A stretch of 64,000 nt of DNA, from the NCBI GenBank assembly GCA_965203375.1, contig OZ241886.1:3100001-3164000 (forward strand), given 5' to 3'. Under the pieces are notes generated by a model, which saw nothing but the letters and a program-made list of their open reading frames with translations, searched no databases and had not been told where the DNA came from. The position numbers were made by a program, and so were the translations under genes. Shown piece by piece: positions 50,202-58,248 of this stretch. This DNA is from CATQHS01 sp965203375. Lineage in GTDB: Bacteria; Actinomycetota; Acidimicrobiia; Acidimicrobiales; Aldehydirespiratoraceae. Within the stretch, counting starts at the first letter, position 1. Each line of letters starts with the position of its first letter.

Positions 50202-51349
50202 GAAGCCGCCCTCCCGAGCAGGTCCACCGGGGCCAGGTAGCCGCTGGCGTCGCGGCCCCAGCCCAGATCGAGGGCGGCCGCCACCACTGCGGGGTCCCAT
50301 TCGGCTCTGGCCCGCTCGTCGCCGGCGCAGACGACCACGCAGGTCGCGCAGGAGGCGCCGGGGTTGGAGAGCTCTCGCCAGCAGTTGGCCGGCGCCGAGA
50401 CCACCGAGCCCTCCGCCGCGGGGCGCGACGCCCGGTCGTCGCCCCGGTTGAACGAGATACGCCACTCGCCGTCCACCAGCAGGAGCGCCTGCGGCCGGGC
50501 GATGCGGTGGAGGCCGGTGGAGGCGCCCGGCTCCAGCCGGAGCCATTCGAGGGTGAAGCCGTGAGGGGTCCAAATCGGAGGCCGGTGCCGCCGGTCTTCG
50601 GTGAGCCCGAAGCCGATGACGGGGGCCATGGCGCTGGCGTGGCCGGGCAGGACGCCCGACAGCAGCGCCGAGCGCGACCACTCGAGCCGGTCGGGGGCGA
50701 CGATCAGCTCTCTGATCTCGTCGTCGGTGTAGCTGTCCAGCTCGACCAGGCGGGACTCGTCGACCGGGCCGATCACCTCGGCGATCCGGTCGCCTGCTCT
50801 GGCGTCGAGGACGACATGGCCCGCCGAGAGGTACAGCCCGGTGTCGGCGGCCGCCTCGAGGACTTGCGGCGCCCACAGGACTCCGCCGGTGTCGTCGCCG
50901 CCGATGACGGCGAAGAGCCAACTGTCGTCTCCGCCGATGTTCTGAAAGCCGCGGAACGCCCAAGTGGGGGCGGAGAACACGGTGTCGGGCCCGATGTCGA
51001 CCCGCTGGTCGCCGTGCTGGCCCAACCGCATCTGCCACCGGCCGCGGGTGCAGATGAACACCTCGGCGGTGTAGTGCAGGTGCTGGTTGTTGACGACGCC
51101 GTGGGGCATGCTGGCGGCGCCGATGCTGAACCCGTGGGGCTCGGCGATGTTCACCACCTGATCGGAGTTCTCCGAGACGCCGGGCCCGATGACGGAGTAG
51201 CTGGCCTTTCCCGCCGACCCCTCCAGGCGGACGTCGACGAAAGCCGCGGCGTCGGCCACGAAGTCGTCGGGTCCGACGACTCGCCGTTCGATCTCGGCGG
51301 CGCTGACGACTACCTCGTCGGAGCTGCTGGCAAAGGTTGATCGGGTCAT
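50198..51349 (-). CDS. Two-cupin-domain protein
   Basis: A 383-residue protein with two cupin-like barrels: one at ~80-145 (NNQHLHYTAEVFICTRGRWQ, with His and Glu ligand candidates) and one at ~255-330 (LRLEPGASTGLHRIARPQAL, LLVDGEWRISFNRGD, VVSAPANCWRELSN). Bicupins include dioxygenases, isomerases and decarboxylases. The second domain has fewer metal ligands. No specific reaction can be assigned. Confidence 0.78.
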   Translation of the reverse strand: MTRSTFASSSDEVVVSAAEIERRVVGPDDFVADAAAFVDVRLEGSAGKASYSVIGPGVSENSDQVVNIAEPHGFSIGAASMPHGVVNNQHLHYTAEVFICTRGRWQMRLGQHGDQRVDIGPDTVFSAPTWAFRGFQNIGGDDSWLFAVIGGDDTGGVLWAPQVLEAAADTGLYLSAGHVVLDARAGDRIAEVIGPVDESRLVELDSYTDDEIRELIVAPDRLEWSRSALLSGVLPGHASAMAPVIGFGLTEDRRHRPPIWTPHGFTLEWLRLEPGASTGLHRIARPQALLLVDGEWRISFNRGDDRASRPAAEGSVVSAPANCWRELSNPGASCATCVVVCAGDERARAEWDPAVVAAALDLGWGRDASGYLAPVDLLGRAAS

Positions 51350-51407
51350 CGGCCCGCCTGACTCTGTGAGATGTGATGGTCGCGGGACCGCGGGAGGCCG
51401 GCGGCGG

Positions 51408-52145
51408 TCATGACGTCCCCAGGGGCCGGCCGCCGTCGACCGCGATGATCGAGCCGGTGGTGAACGGGAGGTCGCCGACCACGGCGCTGACCGCGGCGGC
51501 GACGTCGGCGGCGGTGCCCAGGCGGCGCAGCGGAGTGGCCTGGCGCTGGGCGTCGAGCACCTCGGGGGGCATGCGCTCGGCGTATTCGCCGGCCACCCAT
51601 CCGGGCGAGACCGACACGACGCGGATCGACGGCGCCAGAGCGCGGCCCAGCGAGCGGGTCATCGAGTCGAGCGCGGCCTTGGACGCGCAGTAGGCCACGT
51701 TCGAGCCCTGCCCGGTGACGCCGGCCACCGAGGAGATGTTGACCACGACGCCGGCTGCGGCGGCTTCGAGGAGCGGGCGCAGAGCCCGGATGGCGGCGAA
51801 CGGGCCGCGCCAGTTGACGGCGAAGATCTCGTCGATGAGGCTGTCGTCGAGGCCGTCGAGGTCGTCGTGGGGCACCGCCCGGGTGATCCCGGCGCAGTTG
51901 ACCAGCACGTCCAGCGCCCCGGCCCCGGCGCGCAAAGACCCGGCGAGCTCCTCCAGCGACGCCGGCTCGAGGACCGAGATCCGGGCGGCCCGATGGCCCG
52001 AGCCGGGCAGGTCGGCCAGCATCCGCTCGGCCCGTTCGGCCGCGGCGTGGTAGCCCACCACCACGGCGAAGCCGTCCTCGGCCAGCCTGCGGGCGATGGC
52101 CGACCCGATCCCGCCGGTGGCGCCGACCACGACGGCCGTCCTCAC
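51408..52145 (-). CDS. Short-chain dehydrogenase/reductase
   Basis: A 245-residue classical SDR: cofactor motif GATGGIGSA, NCAG at about residue 85, catalytic Ser in VVNISSVAG, catalytic YCASK and the C-terminal TGSIIAVDGGRPL. It probably oxidises or reduces a hydroxyl/keto group of the pathway substrate. The GTG start (52145) lies inside the first copy of a 44-bp tandem repeat derived from the hisD-like gene end. Confidence 0.92.
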   Translation of the reverse strand: MRTAVVVGATGGIGSAIARRLAEDGFAVVVGYHAAAERAERMLADLPGSGHRAARISVLEPASLEELAGSLRAGAGALDVLVNCAGITRAVPHDDLDGLDDSLIDEIFAVNWRGPFAAIRALRPLLEAAAAGVVVNISSVAGVTGQGSNVAYCASKAALDSMTRSLGRALAPSIRVVSVSPGWVAGEYAERMPPEVLDAQRQATPLRRLGTAADVAAAVSAVVGDLPFTTGSIIAVDGGRPLGTS

Positions 52146-52260
52146 GAGCCCCCCTCGCCGTAGCGGCGGACCCCGAGGCCGGCCATCACGAGCCGCCCCC
52201 GCCGTAGCGGCGGACCCCGAGGCCGGCCATCACGAGCCGCCCCCGCCGTAGCGGCGGACT
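52143..52260. repeat. 44-bp tandem repeat of the hisD-like gene end
   Basis: Units starting cacgagccgcccccgccgta begin at 52143, 52187 and 52231, exactly 44 bp apart. The rightmost belongs to the HisD-like coding end and includes its TGA at 52230. The leftmost contains the GTG start of the SDR. The duplication thus created the entire 84-bp gap between the two genes. Confidence 0.95.
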
Positions 52261-53513
52261 CGGATGTCGGCCTGGGCCTGGTGGGCGGCGAAGTTCTCGA
52301 TGGCGCACAGGCGGCTGCAGTACTGGCCGATCAGCGCGCTCGAAGCGGGATCGGTGACCCGCTGATAGGTGACGGTCTTGATGAACTTGCCCACCCACAG
52401 GCCGCCCGTGTAGCGGGCCGCGCCCTGGGTGGGCAGCGTGTGGTTGGTGCCGATGACCTTGTCGCCGTAGGCGACGTTGGTCATCGGCCCGAGGAACAGG
52501 GCGCCGTAGTTGGTCAGGTTGGCGAGGAAGAAGTCGTCGTCGCCGGTCATCACCTGAACGTGCTCGAAGGCCAGGTCGTTGGCCAGGGCCAGCATCTCGG
52601 CGTTGTGGTCGCACACGATCACGCGGCCGTAGTCGGCCCACGCCTTGGCGGCGATGTCGGCCGTGGCCAGGGTCTCGAGCTGGGACTGGACCTGGGCGAG
52701 GGTGTCGAGGCCCAGCTCGCGCGACGTGGTGAGCAGGACCGCGGGCGAGGTGGGGCCGTGCTCGGCCTGGCCCAGCAGGTCGGTGGCGCAGACTTCGCCG
52801 TCCACCGTGTCGTCGGCCAAGAGCAGGGTTTCGGTGGGACCGGCCGGCAGGTCGATGCCGACCCGTCCGTAGAGCTGGCGCTTGGCCTCGGCCACGTAGG
52901 CGTTGCCGGGCCCTACCAGCACGTCGACGGGGTCGACGAACTCGGTGCCGAGCGCCAGCGACGCCACCGCCTGGACCCCGCCCAGCAGATAGATCTCGTC
53001 GGCGCCGGCGAGGTGCATCGCCGCGACCGTCTCGGCCGGCACGGCGCCGTTGATGGGCGGGGTGCAGGCGGCGACCCGGGGCACCCCGGCCACCTTGGCG
53101 GTCAGCACGCTCATATGGGCCGACGCCACCATCGGGTAGCGACCGCCGGGCACGTACGCCCCGACGGCCGACACGGGGATGTTCCTGTGCCCGAGCGTGA
53201 CGCCGGGAAGCGTCTCGACCTCGAGGTCGGCCAGCGTTTCGAGCTGGGCTTGGGCGAAGTTCCGTATCTGGGTCTGGGCGAACCGGATGTCGTCGATGGT
53301 CGACGGATCGACCCCGGCGACGATCTCCTCGATCTGGTCCCGCGTCAGCTCGAACCGGTCCGGCTTCCAGTCGTCGAAGTCGGCCGACATCTCGCGGACG
53401 GCGGCCTCGCCCCGGGCTTCGACGGCCGCGATCAGCCCGCGGACTCGTTCGGCCAGCTCCCGGTCGGAGCCGTGGGCCCGCTTGGCGGTGGCGTCCTTGA
53501 GGATCTCAGCCAT
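52230..53513 (-). CDS. Histidinol-dehydrogenase-family oxidoreductase
   Basis: A 427-residue HisD-family NAD-dependent dehydrogenase. The zinc and catalytic residues known from HisD are kept: Gln/His in GQAEHGPTSP, Glu-His in FEHVQ, Asp in YGDKVIGTNHTLPT and a C-terminal His in AIENFAAHQAQ. It is remote from other his genes and in a catabolic operon under a LacI regulator, so it is more likely one of the HisD-like dehydrogenases acting on diols (for example the HpsN type that oxidises 2,3-dihydroxypropane-1-sulfonate) than a histidine biosynthetic enzyme. That substrate is inference. The start overlaps the LacI gene by 8 bp. Confidence 0.88.
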   Translation of the reverse strand: MAEILKDATAKRAHGSDRELAERVRGLIAAVEARGEAAVREMSADFDDWKPDRFELTRDQIEEIVAGVDPSTIDDIRFAQTQIRNFAQAQLETLADLEVETLPGVTLGHRNIPVSAVGAYVPGGRYPMVASAHMSVLTAKVAGVPRVAACTPPINGAVPAETVAAMHLAGADEIYLLGGVQAVASLALGTEFVDPVDVLVGPGNAYVAEAKRQLYGRVGIDLPAGPTETLLLADDTVDGEVCATDLLGQAEHGPTSPAVLLTTSRELGLDTLAQVQSQLETLATADIAAKAWADYGRVIVCDHNAEMLALANDLAFEHVQVMTGDDDFFLANLTNYGALFLGPMTNVAYGDKVIGTNHTLPTQGAARYTGGLWVGKFIKTVTYQRVTDPASSALIGQYCSRLCAIENFAAHQAQADIRVRRYGGGGS

Positions 53514-54495
53514 TGCCTCTCCGCGTCGTCTTGCCCTCGCGGAGCGTGCCGGGCACGATCCGCTCGGGCTGCGCTGCGTCCCAGGCGTCGTCGAAGATGA
53601 TCGCCAGCGTCGCGTCGACCAGGACATCGATGGGCTGCACGAGGGTCGTGAGGTCGTATCCGGCCCAGGAGGCCTGGGGCAGGCCGTCGAAGCCCGTCAC
53701 CAGCACATCGCCCGGCACGTCGAGGCCTCCGGTGCGGAGACCGTCGATGAGCCCGAGCGCCACCTCGTCGCTGCCCCCCATCACCGCGTCGGGGCGGTCG
53801 GCGCCGTCCAGTATCCGCGCCGCGGCCTTGTATCCCGCGTCGTAGCTGAACCCCCCGGCCTCCACGTAGGGACAGGCGATCCCGCGGTCGGCCAGGGCGG
53901 ACGCGGCGCCGCGGTAGCGGATCTGATCGGTCGAGGCGGACGCGACCGTGCCGACGAACGCCGCCGTGCCTATGCCCTGCGCGGCGACGTGTTCGGCCAG
54001 GTCCCGCGCCCCGGCGTCGTTGTCCACCATGACCAGCGGCAGCAGCCCCGATGCCGCCGGCTGGTTGAAGGCCACCACCCGCAGACCGGGCCGCCGCATG
54101 CGCACCAGGTGCTCCGGGCGGATGGTGGACGAGGCGAGCACCAGGCCGTCCAGGCGGTACTGCTCCACCGAGTCGAGCGCCTCCTCCACGTGGTCGGCGT
54201 CGGCGAACGGGAACAGCAGGAGTTGTTTTTCCTGTTCGGCCAGGCGCCGGGAGAGGGCGGTGAGGACGTCCTGCCAGTACTCGCTCTTGGCCGGGACGAC
54301 CGCGCCGACGATGTCGGTGCGCTGCGATTTGAGGCTCCGGGCGATGGCGTTGGGGACATAGCCGAGCTTGGCGGCGGCCTCGCGCACCCGCTTCTGGGTG
54401 GCGAGGGCGACCTTGTCCGGCGACGAGAAGACCCTGGCCACCGTCGCCTGCGAGACCCCGGCCTCGGCCGCCACGTCGTGCGAGGTCACCCTCAC
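53506..54495 (-). CDS. LacI-family transcriptional regulator
   Basis: A 329-residue LacI/GalR regulator. The helix-turn-helix and hinge read TSHDVAAEAGVSQATVARVF and LGYVPNAIARSLKSQRTDIV. The periplasmic-binding-like core has VVAFNQPA, VDNDAGARDLAEHV and GGSDEVALGLIDGLR. GTG 54495 is preferred (AGGTGA 7 nt upstream); a TTG at 54513 would add six residues. It is the first gene of the ~15-kb leftward catabolic/transport operon and most likely represses it and itself until an inducer binds. Confidence 0.92.
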   Translation of the reverse strand: MRVTSHDVAAEAGVSQATVARVFSSPDKVALATQKRVREAAAKLGYVPNAIARSLKSQRTDIVGAVVPAKSEYWQDVLTALSRRLAEQEKQLLLFPFADADHVEEALDSVEQYRLDGLVLASSTIRPEHLVRMRRPGLRVVAFNQPAASGLLPLVMVDNDAGARDLAEHVAAQGIGTAAFVGTVASASTDQIRYRGAASALADRGIACPYVEAGGFSYDAGYKAAARILDGADRPDAVMGGSDEVALGLIDGLRTGGLDVPGDVLVTGFDGLPQASWAGYDLTTLVQPIDVLVDATLAIIFDDAWDAAQPERIVPGTLREGKTTRRGNG

Positions 54496-54508
54496 GGCGC
54501 TGTCACCT

Positions 54509-54545
54509 CTCAATTCCGGCCCCTCTCAATTCCGGCCCCTCCCAT
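54509..54545. repeat. Short direct repeats before the LacI gene
   Basis: ctctcaattccggcccc occurs twice in a row at about 54509-54525 and 54526-54542, then a degenerate third copy. They lie between promoter and start codon. Confidence 0.8.
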
Positions 54546-54554
54546 TCGGGCGCA

Positions 54555-54583
54555 CCATAATAACTACGTATTCAGACTGTCAA
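54555..54583 (-). promoter_or_regulatory. Promoter with candidate LacI-family operator
   Basis: On the minus strand TTGACA (54583-54578) is followed 15-17 bp later by TATTATGG (54562-54555), a good -35/-10 pair. Between them lies ACTACGTA (plus strand 54563-54570) with a palindromic TACGTA core, the place and form expected for a LacI-type operator. A second ACTACGTA lies at 54655-54662, 92 bp further upstream. Two sites could allow looping. Confidence 0.6.
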
Positions 54584-54736
54584 GTCGTTCTTTGAGGCTT
54601 TGCCCTCTGCCACGTATGGGGTCCGGTGAAGTTCCGGCTTGCCGGCTCGTCCTGACTACGTAACCACATCACCGAGCACGCCGCCGCCCACCGCCGCGTC
54701 GGCGGCGAGGCCGCCCGGCCTGGCCGGATTTGGCGG

Positions 54737-55144
54737 TCAGGTCCGGGGGAGAACGGTCCGGGCCTGCCAGTCCACGACGGGGCAGTCGCCCCAGAGCCGC
54801 TCGAGCTGGTAGAAGCCGCGGGTCTCGGCGTCGAAGACGTGGACCACGAAGCAGCCGTAGTCGAGCAGCACCCATTGGCGGCCGTCGGCGCCCTCGGTGC
54901 GCACCAAGGCGGGTCCGCCCGCGGCCTTCACCCCGGCCTCCACCCCCTCCACCACGGCCCGCACCTGGCGCGGGTTGGTGGCGTGGGTGATCACGAACGC
55001 GTCGGTCACCGCGATCACGTCGCCCACGTCGATGACCAGGGTGTCGATCCCCTTCTTGTCGTCGGCCGCGGCCGCGGCCGCCAGCGCCCACCGGATGGAT
55101 TCGGCCGACCCGTCCGGGCCGCCCGCGGCGGCCTCGGGCGTCAC
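54737..55144 (-). CDS. rsfS: Ribosomal silencing factor RsfS
   Basis: A 135-residue Iojap/RsfS protein that binds L14 and blocks subunit joining during starvation. It has KKGIDTLVIDVGDVIAVTDA, FVITHATNPRQVRAVV, QWVLLDYGCFVVHVF and YQLERLWGDCP. GTG 55144 overlaps the upstream gene by 4 bp. It is the last gene of the nadD-LytR_C-rsfS cluster. Confidence 0.94.
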   Translation of the reverse strand: MTPEAAAGGPDGSAESIRWALAAAAAADDKKGIDTLVIDVGDVIAVTDAFVITHATNPRQVRAVVEGVEAGVKAAGGPALVRTEGADGRQWVLLDYGCFVVHVFDAETRGFYQLERLWGDCPVVDWQARTVLPRT

Positions 55145-56538
55145 GACACCACCTGGTCGAGGCCGACGGTGATGGTGAGGTCGGTGGACAGGTCCGGGTT
55201 CTCCAGCAGGATCGGCTCCACGTCCAACAGGCCGGCGAGGTCGGCCGCGGCCCAGTCCATCTCGGGCCGGTGGTAGGCCACCACGGTGCGGGCCACCCCG
55301 AACTCCTCGGCGTTGCCGATCACCGTCACCGCTCCCCCGGCGGCCACGATGTCGCCCACCAGGTCGTCCCGGACGGCCGGGTCCCCGATGCCGTCGAGGA
55401 GCCTCACCGTCGGGCGCACGAATGATTTGGCCGGGATGGGCCACGGTACCAGGTCGAGGGCCTTGGCCGCCATCCACTCCGATCCTTCGTCGCCGAGGAT
55501 GTAGAGGGGGACCGTGCCCGGGTCGAGCACCACCGGCTGCACCGGCGCCGTCTCCACTACCCCCGACCCCAGCCCCAGCGACTTCAGGAACGGCCACACC
55601 CCGTCCCGGAACGGCAGCACCACCGCGCCGGGGTCGTCGGCCTGGGCGATGGAGCCCAGCCACGCCGTCCACATGGCCCGCTGGCGCTCCACCCGGTTGA
55701 TGTCGGCCTCGCCGGGGTTGCGGAACCCGTAGACCCGGGCGGCGGTGTCGGCGTCGAGGTCCAGACGGCCCGACGGCAGCCAGGTGGTGACGCCGATCCC
55801 GGTGCGGGCGGCGAGGTCGTCGGACAGCAGATAGGGAAGGGGCGTGACCGGCCCGATGACGGTGGCCAGTTGGTCGGTGGTCAGCTCGATCACCTCGTCG
55901 AAGCCGAACCCGAACAGGTTCTCGGCCAAGAACTCGATCCGGGCCAGCCCCCCCTCGGCCCAGGCCAAAGACAGGAGCTGGCCCGGGGGATCGCCGCCGC
56001 CGGCGTCGTTTCGCCGGCCTGAGGCCCCGCCGCCCCCGTTCTCGGCCCCCTCGTCGTAGAAGACGATGAGATCGGCCGGCAGCAGGATCGCGGCCCCGCC
56101 CCTCTCGAGGTCGGTCTGGGCCATGAAGGTGACGCCGGTGAGAATGCCGTCGTGGGTGTGGGCCACCAGCAGCGTCGGGGTCGGCCGCACGAACACCTCG
56201 TACCCGGGCTCGTCGGGGCGCTGAACCACGTCCACCACCTCGCCGGCGGTGCTGTCGAGCACGGTGCGGGCCCCGCCCTGGCTCAGCAGCAGCACGGCCA
56301 CCCCGGCCGCCACCACGATCAGGGGGAACCCGAACCTCCAGAAGGGGTGGGCCCGGGGGGCGGGGCGCCGGCGGGCCCGCCGCCGCTCCGGCGGCCGCTC
56401 GGGCTCGATCAACGGCCGCCCCGGATCGGTCACCGGCCGCTCCGGATAGGTCACGGGCCGCCCCGGCTCTATCACGGGCCGCCCCGGATCGGTCACCGGC
56501 CGCCCCGGCTCTATCACTGGGCGACGCGGATCGGTCAC
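55141..56538 (-). CDS. Degenerate LCP-like membrane protein with LytR_C domain
   Basis: A 465-residue protein. The N-terminal ~50 residues consist of short repeats like RPVTDPGRPVIEPG. A transmembrane helix (about 73-90) follows, then an extracellular region resembling LytR-CpsA-Psr proteins but without the usual Asp/Arg residues that bind the lipid pyrophosphate (TGVTFMAQTDLERGGAAILL in place of the motif). A LytR_C-type domain closes the protein (about 365-460). LytR_C proteins are usual between nadD and rsfS in actinobacteria. It is probably a cell-envelope binding protein without transferase activity. Confidence 0.72.
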   Translation of the reverse strand: MTDPRRPVIEPGRPVTDPGRPVIEPGRPVTYPERPVTDPGRPLIEPERPPERRRARRRPAPRAHPFWRFGFPLIVVAAGVAVLLLSQGGARTVLDSTAGEVVDVVQRPDEPGYEVFVRPTPTLLVAHTHDGILTGVTFMAQTDLERGGAAILLPADLIVFYDEGAENGGGGASGRRNDAGGGDPPGQLLSLAWAEGGLARIEFLAENLFGFGFDEVIELTTDQLATVIGPVTPLPYLLSDDLAARTGIGVTTWLPSGRLDLDADTAARVYGFRNPGEADINRVERQRAMWTAWLGSIAQADDPGAVVLPFRDGVWPFLKSLGLGSGVVETAPVQPVVLDPGTVPLYILGDEGSEWMAAKALDLVPWPIPAKSFVRPTVRLLDGIGDPAVRDDLVGDIVAAGGAVTVIGNAEEFGVARTVVAYHRPEMDWAAADLAGLLDVEPILLENPDLSTDLTITVGLDQVVS

Positions 56539-57137
56539 GGGCCGCTCCGGTACAGCCGGTGGGCGGCGACCACCTCAATGACCCCGGGCGGGACCAGGGC
56601 GGCCACCGGGCGGCCCTCGGCGAACCGGGCCCGCAGATCCCGCGACGATATCTCCAGCCCCGGCGACTCCACCACCACCGCGGGCCAGTCGCCGGGCGGC
56701 CGGCCCCCCGCGCGCCCTCCCCGGTCGACGACCACGGTGGTGGCCAGGGCCCTCACCTCGTCGCATCGCTTCCAGCCATCGAGCCCCTCGGCCGCGTCCG
56801 AGCCGACCACCAAGAACAGCTCCGCGCCCGGGCGGTCGGCGCGGAGCCGGGCCAGGGTATCGGCGGTGAGGCTCTCGCCTCCCCGGTCGATCTCGATGCC
56901 GCTGGCCGTCAGCCCGCCGCAGCCCGCCACGGCCGCCTGCACCATGGCCAGGCGCAGCCGGGCCGGGGTGACGGGGCGCAGCGACGACTTCTGCCACGGG
57001 TCGTTGGCCACCACCATCAGCACCTCGTCCAGCCCCAGCCGCCAGCGCACCTCCAAGGCCGCGGCCAGGTGCCCGAAGTGCGGCGGGTCGAACGTGCCGC
57101 CGAGAACGCCCAGGCGCGTGGCGGCTTCATCGGGCAC
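56535..57137 (-). CDS. nadD: Nicotinate-nucleotide adenylyltransferase
   Basis: A 200-residue NadD, which adenylates nicotinate mononucleotide in NAD synthesis. GGTFDPPHFGHLAAA carries the HxxH nucleotidyltransferase motif, ANDPWQKSS follows, and the C-terminal ISSRDLRARF corresponds to the family ISSTxIR motif. The start precedes by a few codons the conserved LGVLGGTFDP. Its end overlaps the LytR_C gene by 4 bp, and it is divergent from the sigma factor gene. Confidence 0.94.
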   Translation of the reverse strand: MPDEAATRLGVLGGTFDPPHFGHLAAALEVRWRLGLDEVLMVVANDPWQKSSLRPVTPARLRLAMVQAAVAGCGGLTASGIEIDRGGESLTADTLARLRADRPGAELFLVVGSDAAEGLDGWKRCDEVRALATTVVVDRGGRAGGRPPGDWPAVVVESPGLEISSRDLRARFAEGRPVAALVPPGVIEVVAAHRLYRSGP

Positions 57138-57240
57138 CGCCGGATTGTAAGTCGGCCCGAACCCAGGGCCCGGAAACCCCTGGAAACCGAGCGGGTCGGG
57201 CCGGAAATCCGAGAAATTCGGGGCCGGCCGAAAAAATCGG

Positions 57241-57269
57241 ATGACAAGACGGGCGAAATGGTGTATTAA
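57241..57269 (+). promoter_or_regulatory. Promoter of the sigma-factor gene
   Basis: ATGACA (57241-57246) and TATTAA (57264-57269) are separated by 17 bp in an AT-richer stretch, giving a good housekeeping-type promoter about 125 bp before the sigma gene start. The remaining leader (57270-57392) holds no ORF of note. Confidence 0.6.
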
Positions 57270-57392
57270 TGGACGGCAGCGGGCTGGAGTGGCACGCTCT
57301 GGGGAAAGCGTCCACCCGGTACCCCGAATCCCCCAAGCAATCCAAAGGAACGGGAGAGCCGCGCCGACGGCTGATCCCGAGAGCGAGAAACC

Positions 57393-58238
57393 ATGAGCGA
57401 CTCAGTCGGACAATACCTGAACGAGATCGGCGCGGTGGCGCTGCTCAACGCCCAAGAAGAGCGCGAGCTGTCGCAGATCATCGAGCGCGGCGTCGAGGCC
57501 CGCCAGCGCAAGGAGCAGGGCGAGAGAGGCCGCCACATCAACAAGGCCATCCGCGAAGCCGAGGCGGCCAAGGACCGGTTCATCCGGGCCAACCTCCGCC
57601 TGGTGGTGAGCGTGGCCCGCCGCTACCCGCTGCCGCCCGGCATGGAGCTGCTGGACCTGATCCAGGAGGGCAACCTCGGGCTCGAGCACGCCGTCGACAA
57701 GTTCGACTGGCGCAAGGGCTTCAAGTTCTCCACCTACGCCACTTTCTGGATCCGCCAGGCCATCGGCCGGGCCCTCGACCAGAAGGCCAGCCTGGTGCGG
57801 CTGCCCGGCGACCGCTCGGCCAGCCTGAGGGCCGCCCTGCGCCAGGTGTCGGGCGACGGCGACGAGCTCGACGACGAGCACGCCCGCCTGCACCGGCTCA
57901 CCACCCCCACCTCGCTGGACCGCACCATCGGCGACGACGACAGCAACGAGCTCATCGACCTGCTGCCCGACGCCAACCCCGGCCCCGAGGCCGAGGTGCT
58001 GGACAAGGCCGAGGAGGAGATGGTCACCGGTCTGCTCGACATCCTCGAGGACCGGGCCAAGCACGCCGTCCAGCAGCGCTTCGGCCTGATCGACGGGCGC
58101 AAGCGCTCCTACCGGGAGGTCGGCGAGGAGCTGGGCGTCACCGCCGAGGCCGCCCGGCGGCTGGTGAAGCGGGCCATCACCAGCGTCCGCGACCACGCCG
58201 AGAGCCTCAACCTGGCCGAGACCGTCGACGCGGCCTGA
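57393..58238 (+). CDS. Sigma-70 family RNA polymerase sigma factor (group 2-like)
   Basis: A 281-residue sigma factor. Region 1.2 reads VGQYLNEIGAVALLNAQEER. Region 2 is strongly conserved (DRFIRANLRLVVSVARRYPL, LDLIQEGNLGLEHAVDKFDW, GFKFSTYATFWIRQAIGRAL). Region 4 has the promoter -35-binding helix (RSYREVGEELGVTAEAARRL). Region 3 is short: the usual EPTPEELA helix of region 3.1 is absent and replaced by GDGDELDDEHARLHRL, after which SLDRTIGDDDSNELIDLL resumes. It is probably an alternative, not the primary, sigma factor. Start ATG 57393; DAHP synthase follows after 10 bp. Confidence 0.9.
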   Translation: MSDSVGQYLNEIGAVALLNAQEERELSQIIERGVEARQRKEQGERGRHINKAIREAEAAKDRFIRANLRLVVSVARRYPLPPGMELLDLIQEGNLGLEHAVDKFDWRKGFKFSTYATFWIRQAIGRALDQKASLVRLPGDRSASLRAALRQVSGDGDELDDEHARLHRLTTPTSLDRTIGDDDSNELIDLLPDANPGPEAEVLDKAEEEMVTGLLDILEDRAKHAVQQRFGLIDGRKRSYREVGEELGVTAEAARRLVKRAITSVRDHAESLNLAETVDAA

Positions 58239-58248
58239 GGCCAGTGCC

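Noticed and set aside
52230..53513. Histidine biosynthesis (hisD) assignment
   Set aside because: Catalytic residues fit the family, but no other his gene is present and the gene is first after a LacI regulator in a catabolic operon, so a catabolic HisD-like role is preferred.
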